64,000 nt of DNA from Galbibacter mesophilus (GCF_023721415.1 NZ_JAMQVC010000003.1:248001-312000), one strand, 5' to 3'. Positions 17,009-27,400 are shown, counted from the first letter of the stretch. The notes: a model not told the origin generated them from the letters alone. Translations and numbers: made by a program.

Positions 17009-17037
17009 TTTGACACAAAAATTTATTAATTTGACAC
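17009..17037. promoter_or_regulatory. Paired TTTGACAC direct repeats in divergent promoter region
   Basis: TTTGACAC occurs at 17009-17016 and 17030-17037, exactly 21 bp apart, i.e. two helical turns on one DNA face. They lie in the 346-base gap 16851-17196 between the minus-strand sulfatase operon and the ECF sigma gene. The rest of the gap is AT-rich without a clear promoter match. These repeats could bind a regulator or form a promoter, but this is inference. Confidence 0.4.
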
Positions 17038-17196
17038 TTCGGGAGCAGTATTTTTACGTTTTTCTTGATTTAGTTTGTTTTTCTTGAAAAAATATTTCTA
17101 TTTTTACACGAGTGAAAAATTGCTAATTTCCAAATTTTGCATATTAATTATGTGTTAAAAAGCTGTTTTTGTACTGTTTAACTTAAGTTCCCGAAA

Positions 17197-17841
17197 GTGA
17201 AGCTAGATACTGAAAATATTGTGCTTAATGAAAAACCAAAGAATATGGAGCCTGTTCAGGTTGCTTGTTCTGAGGTTGATGCGGACGCTCTTTTTGAAAA
17301 GATAGTAAAAGAAGATGACTTAAAAAGTTTCGAGGAGCTGTACAATCATTACTTTCCCATCTTATGCAATTATGTGGTAAGATTTGTAGCATCAAAAGAA
17401 ATTGCACAAGATTTGATTTCAGATTTGTTTTTTAAATTTTGGAAAAATCGTAAGAAGATAAAAATAAACAGCTCAGTAAGGGCCTATTTTTTTACTTCAG
17501 CAAAAAACACTGCCTATAACTATTTAAGTAGGGAATACCGTAAATATACTAGTTTGGAAGATTCTCCAGTAATTGCCTTAAATTCCAATCAAGTGAGTCC
17601 AGAGGGTGGTATTATTTATGATGAGCTTTCAGAAAAAATAAAAGCAGCCATCAACGAGCTAAGTCCGCAATGCAAAAAAGTATTTTTGCTTAGCCGTAAC
17701 GAAGGACTTAAATACAGGGAAATTGCTGACAGGCTAAATATCTCCAATAAAGCAGTTGAGGCAAACATGAGCCGTGCATTAAAATCCTTGAAATTTTCTC
17801 TAAAATATTACTTGTCCTTATTAATATTATTTTTTTGTTAA
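17197..17841 (+). CDS. ECF-type RNA polymerase sigma factor
   Basis: 214 residues from a GTG start at 17197. An ATG at 17245 would remove 16 residues outside the conserved part and is an equally possible start. Region 2 begins around residue 45 (SFEELYNHYFPILCNYV, then AQDLISDLFFKFWKN), the -10 recognition and core-binding part. Region 4 is the C-terminal helix-turn-helix (LSPQCKKVFLLSRNEGLKYREIADRL and ISNKAVEANMSRALKSL). This is the typical Bacteroidota ECF sigma factor paired with FecR anti-sigma genes. It is followed by FecR, SusC and SusD on the same strand, so it probably drives transcription of these PUL genes when FecR releases it. The last residues (YYLSLLILFFC) are unusually hydrophobic. 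Confidence 0.95.
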   Translation: MKLDTENIVLNEKPKNMEPVQVACSEVDADALFEKIVKEDDLKSFEELYNHYFPILCNYVVRFVASKEIAQDLISDLFFKFWKNRKKIKINSSVRAYFFTSAKNTAYNYLSREYRKYTSLEDSPVIALNSNQVSPEGGIIYDELSEKIKAAINELSPQCKKVFLLSRNEGLKYREIADRLNISNKAVEANMSRALKSLKFSLKYYLSLLILFFC

Positions 17842-17981
17842 GAAACTTAACATTGCGAAAGTCTTATTTTTAAAGGCTTTTCCGTTGCAAATCCACATTT
17901 TATTCATAAAAAAAATATTTTTCTCGCATTTTGATGTAGGGTAAGATTAAATTTTTGTGTCTTATAGATAACAACGTAAGA

Positions 17982-18983
17982 ATGAAGCATAATATTAGCA
18001 ATCAATTATTGTCCGATTATTTTTCTGGGGAAGCTACGGCGAGCCAGAAAAGGAAGGTTGAGCTATGGCTTAATAGCGACAAAAGGAATATTGAATATTT
18101 CTATAAGAAGCTTGAGGAATGGGAAATTGAAAATGCCGATTTAGAATTTGAAGGGACAAAAGACTTTCAGACTTTAAAAGAGAGAATCGAGCTTTACGAA
18201 AAAATATACGTTGAACCGAAAGTTCGTACATCACGTAGAAATTTTATAAAGTCAATCCAGCGCATAGCTGCAGTCGTGTTGTTATTACTAATTGGTGGAG
18301 CATCGTACTATTATTATGATAATTTTTATGGCTTCACTATTTACGAAACAGGTTATGGTGAAATGCAGACTGTACTGTTGCCAGATAATTCAAAAGTAAT
18401 TTTAAATGCTAATTCCAATTTGAAGGTGCCAAAGCATTGGGGAGAGAAAAATACTCGCCAGGTTTGGTTAGATGGAGAAGCGTTTTTTTCGGTGCAGCAC
18501 ACAAAATCTCATCAAAAGTTTTTGGTTTTTAACAATGATGTAAAAGTGGAGGTTTTAGGAACCGAATTTAATGTTAATGGCCGAAGGGATGAAACGAGGG
18601 TAGTGCTAAATTCTGGAAAGGTAAAATTAAACTTGACACGGGGTGAACTTCCCGAGGAAATTGTAATGAAGCCAGGGGAGTCGGTAAAATTTGAAAGACA
18701 AAGCAAAAAAATTATAAAAAAGGAAGTGGATACAAAAATGTACACTTCTTGGCGATACAGCGAATTTAACTTTGAAAAAGTAGAGCTTAGCAAAGTTGGG
18801 GAATTATTAGAAGATAATTACGGACTCGAAGTTGAGTTCGAAAGCGAAAACCTAAAGAATAGAGTATTTACCGCTGTCTTGCCAGCCGACAATTTGGAGG
18901 TGCTTCTTAAAGCTATTTCAAAATCATTCGGGATAGAAGTGAAAAGACAAGAAGACACAATAATTTTTAAAAACAACAAGTGA
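17982..18983 (+). CDS. FecR-family anti-sigma factor
   Basis: I take the ATG at 17982 (333 residues); a TTG at 17955 in frame is less plausible. The N-terminal ~80 residues (NQLLSDYFSGEATASQKRKVE) form the cytoplasmic sigma-binding part. One membrane segment follows (IAAVVLLLLIGGASYYYY, about residues 88-106). The periplasmic FecR domain contains YETGYGEMQTVLLPDNSKVILNANS and VEVLGTEFNVNGR. The C-terminal ~70 residues (FNFEKVELSKVGELLEDNYG and onward) match the domain called DUF4974 that usually ends these proteins and receives the signal from the SusC STN domain. Spacing to the sigma gene is 140 bases, so there may be a separate promoter. It is predicted to sequester the ECF sigma factor until SusC binds ligand. 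Confidence 0.95.
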   Translation: MKHNISNQLLSDYFSGEATASQKRKVELWLNSDKRNIEYFYKKLEEWEIENADLEFEGTKDFQTLKERIELYEKIYVEPKVRTSRRNFIKSIQRIAAVVLLLLIGGASYYYYDNFYGFTIYETGYGEMQTVLLPDNSKVILNANSNLKVPKHWGEKNTRQVWLDGEAFFSVQHTKSHQKFLVFNNDVKVEVLGTEFNVNGRRDETRVVLNSGKVKLNLTRGELPEEIVMKPGESVKFERQSKKIIKKEVDTKMYTSWRYSEFNFEKVELSKVGELLEDNYGLEVEFESENLKNRVFTAVLPADNLEVLLKAISKSFGIEVKRQEDTIIFKNNK

Positions 18984-19023
18984 CAACAATATGAAAAAAG
19001 AAAGAAATTTTATTTCTAAAACT

Positions 19024-19039
19024 GTGTGTACGTACACAC
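19024..19039. promoter_or_regulatory. Perfect 16-bp palindrome upstream of susC-like gene
   Basis: GTGTGTACGTACACAC is a perfect inverted repeat 53 bases upstream of the SusC start. Fourteen bases downstream lies ATTATTTAATAAAA (19054-19067). A similar palindrome followed by the identical 14-base motif occurs before the sugar-permease gene (52014-52029 and 52049-52062). This looks like an operator for a dimeric regulator of LacI, GntR or Crp/Fnr type. Confidence 0.6.
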
Positions 19040-19092
19040 TAATTTAATCAATCATTATTTAATAAAAGCTAACTGTTAATTTAATCAAGCCA

Positions 19093-22000
19093 ATGAAAAA
19101 ATTACTAAGAAAAGCTAGTCAAGCATGGCTGGCAGTGATCTTGTGTAGTCCTTCGGCAGAAATTTTCGCGCAAAGTTATGCGTCTGTAAATAATTTCTCT
19201 GCTCGGGGTAGCTACCATAAGAGTGCATCTCTAAAACAAAGTTCTTTAGAGGATGTACTTGTGGAAATTCAAAAAAAGTACAATGTACGATTTGCTTTTA
19301 ATGATGAAGTGATCAGTAAGAAAGTGGTTTCAAGCTTTCCTTCTTTAGGAGATGATCTAAACAAGTCGTTAACAGAAATTCTAAAACCACTGGGATTAAC
19401 CTATGAGGTTTTAGAAAATAATTATTATGTAATTTATCCTACTAACAAGAGGTCTGAAGCAACAAGGTTGAAAGCGAAAGCTTTAAGTCAGTTGAATTCG
19501 TCTAATTCAGGATTAAATACAATTAATGGTGCTTCAGCAAGTGTAATGCAAAATGTAGTTACTGGTAAGGTGACAAATTCCGAAGATGGAGTGCCATTGC
19601 CAGGGGTTAATATTATGGTTAAAGGTACTTCTAACGGTGCCTCTTCTGATTTTGATGGTAATTACAGTATCAATGTTGCAGATGAAAATGCTACTTTGGT
19701 ATTTACCTATATCGGCTTCAAAGAAATTGAAGTTCCGCTAAACGGAAGAAGCGTAGTAAATGTTTCTTTAGAATCAGATGTTAGTGCATTAGATGAAGTA
19801 GTGGTAGTAGGATATGGTACGCAGAAAAAATCTGATTTAACAGGTTCAATTTCATCAGTAGGCTCTGAAGAAATCAGCAAAGTTACTGAGGTTACTGTGG
19901 AAGCTGCTTTACAAGGTCGGGCTGCCGGTGTAAACATTCAAAGAGGAGAAGGGTCACCAGGGAGTTCATCAAAGATTTCCATTCGTGGAGCAGGTTCCAT
20001 AGGGAATACTGGGCCGTTATGGGTAGTTGATGGTGTGCCTCAGGATCCAGGGAATTATTTCAATCCCAATGATATTGAGTCTGTTGAGATTCTAAAAGAC
20101 GCATCTGCATCTGCTATTTATGGAGCTCGTGCAGCTCACGGGGTTATTCTGGTTACAACGAAGAGAGGTAAAGAAGGAAAGGTTCAAGTGAATTTTGATA
20201 CTACTGTTGGATTTAGAGATGCAGTTAGGCTTCCGGATATGCTTAACAGAGATCAATATATTTTGTTGAGTACTGAAGCCAGAGAGAATGGAAATACCAA
20301 TCCAGACCCATCTTGGAGTAATCCATCGGAATTGCCAGATACAGATTGGGAAGATGCTTTGTTTAGAACAGGAATTGTGCAAACCAATAACTTATCTCTT
20401 TCCGGAGGTGGTGAAAATGCCAATTTCTTTGTGTCGGTGGGTAACCAGAGTGAGCAAGGTATTATGGTGAATAATGAATTTGATAAATACAATTTAAGAG
20501 CAAATTCTGATTTTAAAATAGGTAAAATTTTAAAATTAGGAGAGTCATTAATGGTATCCAGAACGGAGTTAAATCCTACTTCTGATGACGGTAGGGATTT
20601 ATTGTATTTATATCGAGCAGTACCTACACATCCTTTATATGATGAAACAAACCCTTATGGTGGATGGGGTCAGTCTCCGGGCTACAATGCAGGTCCAAAT
20701 CCAGTAGGGTTACAGTACCAAAACCACGCATTGAATAAAACTACGCGAATCAATGGTAATATTTATGGAGAATTAGAGCCTGTAAAAGGACTGACCTTAA
20801 GAGGAAGTTTTGGGTTTAATTTATCAGATAATTTAAATAGAAACTTCAGAGAAGCTTTCGATTATGGAAATCAATCGAATTTAACATCAGAGCTTTCCTA
20901 TTATAATGCCAATTCAGAGGCTTTTAACACCAATGTTACATTAACCTTCGACAGAACTTTTGGGAAGCATAATGTAAAAGCTTTAGCTGGATATGAAAAA
21001 TTCACTAATGATGGTGTTGATTTTGGTGCAAACGGAGTGGATTTTCCTGTACCATATTCAGAAAGTTTAGGGTTAGCAACTGGAGAATTAACTGTTACAA
21101 GTAGGAATTCTATTAACCAGCAGTATCGTTTGAATTCTTATTTCGGTAGGTTAAATTATAGTTTTGCTGGAAAATATTTATTAACGGCAAATATTCGTCA
21201 TGATGGTTCTTCTCGTTTTGGATCAGCAAATCAATATGGTACCTTCCCTTCATTTTCTGCAGGTTGGAATATTAGTAAAGAGTCCTTTATGCAAGATGTT
21301 AGTGCCATTTCCAACTTAAAGTTAAGAGCTAGTTACGGTACCCTTGGATCTGATGCGATAAATGACTATTTATTTTCTTCTGTATATGTTAACGATAGTT
21401 CATTCTATATCTTTAATGCTACCGGTGTTGATGATGGAAATGTGTCTACTGGGTATTATTTAGATCGTTTTGCGAACCAAGCTGTTAAATGGGAAGAAAT
21501 TTCACAATTAGATTTCGGATTGGATATAGGTTTCTTTAGAAATCAATTAAATATTACGGCGGATTATTATATCAAGAAAACTACTGATATGTTAATACCT
21601 GTACAACTGCCTCTTTCTTATGGTGTTTCAGCCTCTGCTGGAAATACTGGAGTAAATAGTGTTCCAGTGAATTTAGGAGAAATGGAAAATGAAGGGATTG
21701 AGTTTACTGTGGATTTCTCAAAATCTGTTGGGAATTGGGATTTCAATATTTTAGCTAATGCAGCTTGGAATAGGAATTTATTATTAAGCTTAGAAGGTGC
21801 AAATGAAGAAATATTTAGAACTGGTGGTAACCCCGCTTTTGGACCTCAAGGAGCGACAATATCTGTAACAGAAGAGAACAACCCTATAAGTTCTTTTTAT
21901 GGGTACGTAGTTGAAGGGGTTTTTCAAGATCAACCCACTATAGATGCTTTAAATGCGGGGGCTCCAGATGGAGTTTATCAGTCAAACGGAACGTCTCCAG

Positions 22001-22584
22001 GTGATTTTTATTACAAAGATCTTGATGGAGATGGAGAGATAACAGAAGAAGATAGAACCGTTTTAGGAAACCCTTGGCCAGAACTAACATATGGTTTAAA
22101 TGCAACAATTGCATACAAAGGTTTAGACTTAACCATGTTCTTTCAAGGTGTTTCAGGGGTAGATGTTTTCAATCTTACTAGATCATACGCTCGTGGTTTT
22201 TATGGAGATTATAATTCCTCTACGCAAGCATTTGATAGATGGACCCCGTCTAACCCCTCATCCAGTCATCCAAGATTAGCGACAGGTGACCCAAATGGTA
22301 ATTTAAGTCAACCTTCATCTTATTTTGTAGAAGACGGTTCTTACCTAAAGCTTCGTAATATACAGTTAGGGTACTCTATACCTACAGATGTATTAAGTAA
22401 ATTTGGCTTTACTAAAGCAAGGGTTTTTATAAATGCACAAAACATTCTGACAATAACCAACTATGATGGTTTGGATCCTGAAGTTAGTAATGGAGATGGC
22501 GGAAATACATTGCAAAATGTAGATGGATTATCTAAATACCCACAAACACGATTAATTTCTACAGGGTTACAATTAGGATTTTAA
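19093..22584 (+). CDS. SusC-like TonB-dependent receptor with STN signalling domain
   Basis: 1163 residues, the expected size for a SusC protein with an added N-terminal domain. After the signal peptide (ends IFAQ), residues ~47-116 form an STN domain (SLEDVLVEIQKKYNVRFAF to LENNYYVIYP), which contacts FecR. A carboxypeptidase-D-like regulatory domain follows (VTGKVTNSEDGVPLPGVNI to NVSLESD), then the plug (DEVVVVGYGTQKKSDLTGS, GRAAGVNIQRGEGSPG, IRGAGSIGNTGPLWVVDGVP). The remainder is the 22-strand outer-membrane barrel, ending in an aromatic residue (LQLGF). It imports glycan oligosaccharides with the SusD-like protein 12 bases downstream. The STN domain implies a FecR-type signalling receptor driving the nearby sigma factor. 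Confidence 0.97.
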   Translation: MKKLLRKASQAWLAVILCSPSAEIFAQSYASVNNFSARGSYHKSASLKQSSLEDVLVEIQKKYNVRFAFNDEVISKKVVSSFPSLGDDLNKSLTEILKPLGLTYEVLENNYYVIYPTNKRSEATRLKAKALSQLNSSNSGLNTINGASASVMQNVVTGKVTNSEDGVPLPGVNIMVKGTSNGASSDFDGNYSINVADENATLVFTYIGFKEIEVPLNGRSVVNVSLESDVSALDEVVVVGYGTQKKSDLTGSISSVGSEEISKVTEVTVEAALQGRAAGVNIQRGEGSPGSSSKISIRGAGSIGNTGPLWVVDGVPQDPGNYFNPNDIESVEILKDASASAIYGARAAHGVILVTTKRGKEGKVQVNFDTTVGFRDAVRLPDMLNRDQYILLSTEARENGNTNPDPSWSNPSELPDTDWEDALFRTGIVQTNNLSLSGGGENANFFVSVGNQSEQGIMVNNEFDKYNLRANSDFKIGKILKLGESLMVSRTELNPTSDDGRDLLYLYRAVPTHPLYDETNPYGGWGQSPGYNAGPNPVGLQYQNHALNKTTRINGNIYGELEPVKGLTLRGSFGFNLSDNLNRNFREAFDYGNQSNLTSELSYYNANSEAFNTNVTLTFDRTFGKHNVKALAGYEKFTNDGVDFGANGVDFPVPYSESLGLATGELTVTSRNSINQQYRLNSYFGRLNYSFAGKYLLTANIRHDGSSRFGSANQYGTFPSFSAGWNISKESFMQDVSAISNLKLRASYGTLGSDAINDYLFSSVYVNDSSFYIFNATGVDDGNVSTGYYLDRFANQAVKWEEISQLDFGLDIGFFRNQLNITADYYIKKTTDMLIPVQLPLSYGVSASAGNTGVNSVPVNLGEMENEGIEFTVDFSKSVGNWDFNILANAAWNRNLLLSLEGANEEIFRTGGNPAFGPQGATISVTEENNPISSFYGYVVEGVFQDQPTIDALNAGAPDGVYQSNGTSPGDFYYKDLDGDGEITEEDRTVLGNPWPELTYGLNATIAYKGLDLTMFFQGVSGVDVFNLTRSYARGFYGDYNSSTQAFDRWTPSNPSSSHPRLATGDPNGNLSQPSSYFVEDGSYLKLRNIQLGYSIPTDVLSKFGFTKARVFINAQNILTITNYDGLDPEVSNGDGGNTLQNVDGLSKYPQTRLISTGLQLGF

Positions 22585-22596
22585 AAATAAAGGAAG

Positions 22597-24177
22597 ATGA
22601 GAAAAATATTTAATAAAACAGTTTTTGTAGCATTGTGTGCACTACTTTTTGTGCGCTGCTCGGATGATGACTTGAATGTGTCAAATCCAAATGCTATTGA
22701 CGGAGAGGCATTCTTTAATACGGTAGGTGATCTAGAATTATCATTGACCGGTGTTTACGAAGCTTTAGGAGCGAGTGAACTATATGGTTATCAATTGATG
22801 CCTTTTTTAATGTATGGGCTGCCCAAAACAGGGGACCAAGAGTGGATATCAGACATACATCGTAATGAAATATATTTAAATGAAGTAACCCCAAGAAATG
22901 CCTTGACAGAGGGTTATTGGAAAGGTTACTATCGTGGTATATCTCGTGCGAATGATTTCTTAGAAAATGCTGACAGGTTTCTTGCTGAAAATCCTGATAT
23001 CAGTACAGATGATAGAAATCGTGTTATGCAAATGCGTGGAGAGGCATTGTTTTATAGAGCCTTTAATTATTTTGATTTAATAAGATTATGGGGCGAGAAA
23101 AATCCTGCCGTAGATCCTAATGCTCCTGGGGTACCATTATTTTTAAATGTACCGAAAAGTAGGGAGGAAATGAATAAAGATAAGTCCACGGTAGGGGAAG
23201 TTTATGCTCAGTTGGAAATGGATTTAATGGAAGCAGCAGATCTTTTGCCTCCAAGTTGGTCAGGAGCAAATTTAGCTCGAGTGGATTCTTATGCAGCCAA
23301 AGCTCTTCTAGGTAAAGTTTATGTGTACCAAGAAAAATGGGACAATGCAAAATCAAGTTTAGAAGAAGTAATTAATGGGCCTTTTTCATTGGTCAATTTT
23401 GATAATTATGATGATCTTTTTCATGGTAAAAATGAATTTAGCTCTGAATCTTTATTTGAATTAAACTTTTCAATGGATCAAGATTTTGAAACATGGAAAG
23501 GAGGTACTGGACAAAGTTTGGCATTAATCGTTGGTTCTAAGGGAGCTGGTTGGAATAATAACTATCCACATGACAAGAACATAGAAAGGTTCGGCAGCGA
23601 TCCAAGGTTAAGAATAAATATGCTGGAACCAGGGGTTGATAGTGTTGTAGCCAAAAATGGAAGCTATAAGCCAGTAGAGAAATTTTGGCCAGACAATCCA
23701 GAAATTAAAGGTTGGGCCTTCAGAAAGTATGTGCCTTTGGATTTAACAATTTTAGGACCTAATAGAAGAAATTATGGTTCTAATTTTAACCTGATCCGTT
23801 TAGCAGATATTTATCTATTATATGCTGAAGTTATGAATGCCCAAGGAAATGATGCAGTAGCTGCAGAATATGCCAATAAGGTAAGAAGAAGGGCTTATGG
23901 AGGGAATCCTAATACGCCAAACCCAAGTGTCGATTTTGCGGGAATTGGTGGTACACAGTTAAGGGATTCTATTCGGGAAGAAAGATTTCGAGAACTTTTT
24001 GCAGAAGGACATCGTTGGTTTGATTTACAACGATGGGGTATAGTTCAACAAGAATTAGCCAAATATGGTACTACTCAAAACGGACCTATAATTTTCGATG
24101 CAAAAGATACTTATTTGCCAATTCCTCAAAGAGAATTAGATGCAAACACCGCTTTAGAGCAAAGCACAGGATACTAA
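22597..24177 (+). CDS. SusD/RagB-like glycan-binding lipoprotein
   Basis: 526 residues with lipobox LLFVRC (Cys21) and the acidic stretch CSDDDLN after the Cys that often marks surface export of Bacteroidota lipoproteins. The N-terminal SusD-like domain contains the TPR-like helices with RGEALFYRAFNYFDLIRLWGE, and the C-terminal domain has NLIRLADIYLLYAEVMN and RDSIREERFRELFAEGHRWFDLQRW, the most conserved SusD/RagB segments. It caps the SusC barrel and binds the glycan at the cell surface. It forms a two-gene unit with SusC and is followed by a strong terminator at 24217, so the downstream T9SS operon is transcribed separately. Confidence 0.97.
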   Translation: MRKIFNKTVFVALCALLFVRCSDDDLNVSNPNAIDGEAFFNTVGDLELSLTGVYEALGASELYGYQLMPFLMYGLPKTGDQEWISDIHRNEIYLNEVTPRNALTEGYWKGYYRGISRANDFLENADRFLAENPDISTDDRNRVMQMRGEALFYRAFNYFDLIRLWGEKNPAVDPNAPGVPLFLNVPKSREEMNKDKSTVGEVYAQLEMDLMEAADLLPPSWSGANLARVDSYAAKALLGKVYVYQEKWDNAKSSLEEVINGPFSLVNFDNYDDLFHGKNEFSSESLFELNFSMDQDFETWKGGTGQSLALIVGSKGAGWNNNYPHDKNIERFGSDPRLRINMLEPGVDSVVAKNGSYKPVEKFWPDNPEIKGWAFRKYVPLDLTILGPNRRNYGSNFNLIRLADIYLLYAEVMNAQGNDAVAAEYANKVRRRAYGGNPNTPNPSVDFAGIGGTQLRDSIREERFRELFAEGHRWFDLQRWGIVQQELAKYGTTQNGPIIFDAKDTYLPIPQRELDANTALEQSTGY

Positions 24178-24216
24178 AAACATACAGTTATTTTTAATCA
24201 TTGTAGTTAGTTAGCA

Positions 24217-24267
24217 ATAAAACTGGTTCCTATTTAGTTAGGAACCGGTTTTATAATCTTTTTTTAA
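24217..24267 (+). terminator. Strong rho-independent terminator after susD-like gene
   Basis: A 16-bp stem with one G-T pair (24217-24232 with 24239-24254, core ACTGGTTCCTA / TAGGAACCGGT) and a six-base loop, followed by AATC and a run of seven T. Confidence 0.93.
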
Positions 24268-24298
24268 CCCCTAATACCTTACTAAAAAAGGACCTTTA

Positions 24299-24340
24299 TT
24301 TATGGAATGACCTTTACTTCTAACACTTCATTCCCATAAA
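24299..24340 (+). promoter_or_regulatory. Second hairpin between terminator and T9SS operon
   Basis: TTTATGGAATGA (24299-24310) pairs with TCATTCCCATAAA (24328-24340) with one bulged C and a 17-base loop. GACCTTTA also occurs twice nearby (24291-24298 and 24309-24316). This may be a leader structure of the downstream operon or a back-up terminator; there is only a short T run after it. Confidence 0.45.
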
Positions 24341-24363
24341 ATGTTTTTAAAAATTAGTGTAAG

Positions 24364-24386
24364 TCTAGAATAAAATTATTTCTAGA
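24364..24386. promoter_or_regulatory. Inverted repeat TCTAGAA/TTCTAGA before T9SS operon
   Basis: TCTAGAA (24364-24370) and TTCTAGA (24380-24386) are perfect 7-bp arms around nine A/T bases, 49 bases upstream of the giant protein's start. A candidate operator in the only promoter region available to the seven-gene operon. It does not match the palindrome before the SusC gene. Confidence 0.45.
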
Positions 24387-24435
24387 TGAGCTAGTTCATG
24401 CATTACAATCAACTGTACACTTTAAATCTAATTAA

Positions 24436-27400
24436 ATGAAAACAAGACTACTACACCAAAAAATCTTGTTACTATTATTAATTTTCGCAAACGTTTCCGT
24501 AATTTTTTCTCAAGACAGAAAACCAATAAGAAACGTAATTTACCCTGAAGCTGCTTTCGCAGTTTTTGATGCAGACACCAACCGTCTGGCAACTAGTGGA
24601 AGAATTATCGATGTTACCCGGCCACCATTTAATGCAGCCGGAGATGGTATTACCGATGATACCGAAGCTATAAACGCTGCTTACACCTTTGTAGCAGAGC
24701 GCATGGAGGAATTCGGTTGGCAATCTGCCGATTCCAACAATGGTTCTTACCAAATGTATTTTCCAAATGGGACATATTTAGTAAGCAATACCATTATTCA
24801 TAATTTAGGAAACATAACCTATACTGGTAAAGAAACCGATCCAGAAGGAGTTGCATGGGTACGATTCGTCGGACAAAACCGCGATAATACCATTATAAAA
24901 CTACAAGACAATGCGCCAGGCTTTGGAGCTGGAGCACAAAAAGAATTAATATCCCTTCAGAAAAAAGGGGTAGGGGATCGTGAAGGAAACAACATTCCTG
25001 CGGCCAACCAAATAAGTGATATCACCATTGACACGGGAAGTGGAAATCCAGGCGCTATAGGTGTTTATTGGATGAGCGCCAATACCGGTGAGATGGACAA
25101 TGTGCTTATTAAATCGGGAGATGGTCAAGGATATGCAGGTATCGATATGCCTGTGTTTACGGTTCAAGGTCATTACCGTGATATTACCATCGATGGTTTT
25201 GATTATGGAATCGCATCTACCACGCGTGGAGAGAGTAACCCTACTTACGAATACATTACTTTTAGAAATCAAAATATAGCTGCCGTTTTAGCGGAAGATG
25301 GAAGTCCTATTTTTCGTAAAGCGGCAAGTACCAACGATGTTCCATTTGTAATCATCAGTCAGGATGAGTCGCAAATTATTATCATAGATAGCCAAATTGA
25401 AGGAACTAATTCTTCTGTTCCTGCTATCGATCTTCAAAATGAAAAATCGCAACTTTTTATTAGAAATACAACCTTTTCTGGTTATAGCGCTTCTGTAAGA
25501 AAAGAAGGCGAAAATGTAGTTTCAGGAAACGTTGAAGAATATGTTTGGTCGGATGTTTATACATTATTTGAAGGATTTGAGAAAAAGTCACTCAATCTGC
25601 CAATTGCAGAATCACCCATTATGGAATGGGAGAGCGATCTTTCACAATGGGCAAATGTGGACGAATATCCAGGGGAAACCGATGCAGAAAGAGTACAGAA
25701 TGCGATGAATTCTGGAAAACCTGTGGTTTATTTCCCAAAACACGAGTACAATATTAATACGAGAATAACGATTCCAGCTTCCGTAAAATTTATCGATTTT
25801 ATGTATAGTCGTCCAAGTAATAATACCGACTTCGATATTTTCGAAAGCTCATCAGATATGTTGTATATCTATCACATAAACAGAGGTTCCGCAGAATTAA
25901 TTCAATCTGCAGCGCGTCCAGTTGTGATGAGAAATGTTACTTGGAATAATTTTAAATACACCGGAACTGGAACAAGCACAATGTACTTGGAAAGTACCGC
26001 TGGCTTTGGTTCTACGGTAGATTTTTGTCCAACGCCACTTACCATTTACGGAAGGTCCATAAACGATGAAAACAAAGGAACTTCCAATTTTAAAGTTTTT
26101 GGAGGAACACTTTGGACAATGGGCTTTAAAACGGAAAGTGAAACCGTTGCTTTTGAAGTTAGAGACGGTGGTTTCGCCGAAGTTTTAGGCGGATTTAGAA
26201 ATGAAGTTGGTAAAAAAGCAGAAGAGCCCTTCGTGTTAAATGATAATTCTAATGTTTCCTTTATCGGGTACAATCATTTAAGTGGTTCAGGAGATCCGAT
26301 TATTACTGAAATTCAAGACGGAATTGAACAAACTATTTTACGTACTCAATTGCCTGCACGTGGTTCAGGGGCTGTTATGGTTCCTTTATATGTAGGAACT
26401 ACCGATGCTGAAGCGCCAGCGTGTTTACCTCCATTGGGTGAAGGTTCTGAAACTTCAACGGATAGTGCGACTATCTTTTGGTCGAGTCCGAACCCAACGG
26501 TAGATACTTTTGAAGTACGATATAAGACAATTAATGCTACAGATTTTGAAGTATTCGAGGTTGCTAATGATACTACGGCAACTTTAACGAATTTAATAGA
26601 AGGTGTAAATTATGAGTGGCAGGTAAGAGCAAAATGTGGAGAAGATTTCTCCGAATACTCTGCGCCAGAATTATTTACAACCGACCTAACGGTTAACGCA
26701 ATCGATGCTCCTATAACAATAGATGGTATTTTAGATGAAAGTGTTTGGAATTTAAACACGGATATCGCTAAAGTAATCAGTGGAGAAGGAAATAACACGG
26801 GTGTTTTTGGAGTGCTTTGGGATAATAACTATTTATATGTTGGAGTAAGGGTTTTAGATGATAATTTAGTAAACGACTCTGATGACGTTTTTCAAGATGA
26901 TGCAGTCGAAATTTACATTGATCCTGAAAACGACGGTGGTAGTTACGGTCCATTCGATTTTCAGTTAATTAAAGGTTACAATGACGAAGGCTTATTCAGT
27001 TTGAAACCTTTTAACGGTGAAATTTTACACAAAACCACCAACATCGATGGAGGTTATGTAGTGGAAATGGCCATTCCTTGGTCTGGACTGGGAACTTTGC
27101 CTGGAAATAACAAAACAATCGGACTCGATGTTGGGTTCGACGACGACGATGATGGCGACAATAGAGATGCGCAAGCATTGTGGTCTGGAATTGGAACTAA
27201 CTTTAGAGACACATCCGAGTTTGGCGATGTGATTTTAAAAAATGGAGTAGCCACAGAAACAAGTTTAGGACTGCATTTCACTTGGGATGGAATCACTACA
27301 GATGAAGTAGTTGGCTTGAATAGTACGCTAAGCGAATTTGCTAGTTTCACTGCAGATGCTGCTATCGGTTCAGGAAGTATTTCCATTTTAGATGAAGCAG

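Noticed and set aside
24436-26390. Phage tail-spike or prophage origin for the beta-helix proteins
   Set aside because: The N-terminal motif is shared with tail spikes, but a signal peptide, CBM9-like and LamG modules, a T9SS tail and no phage genes nearby argue for a cellular exported enzyme.
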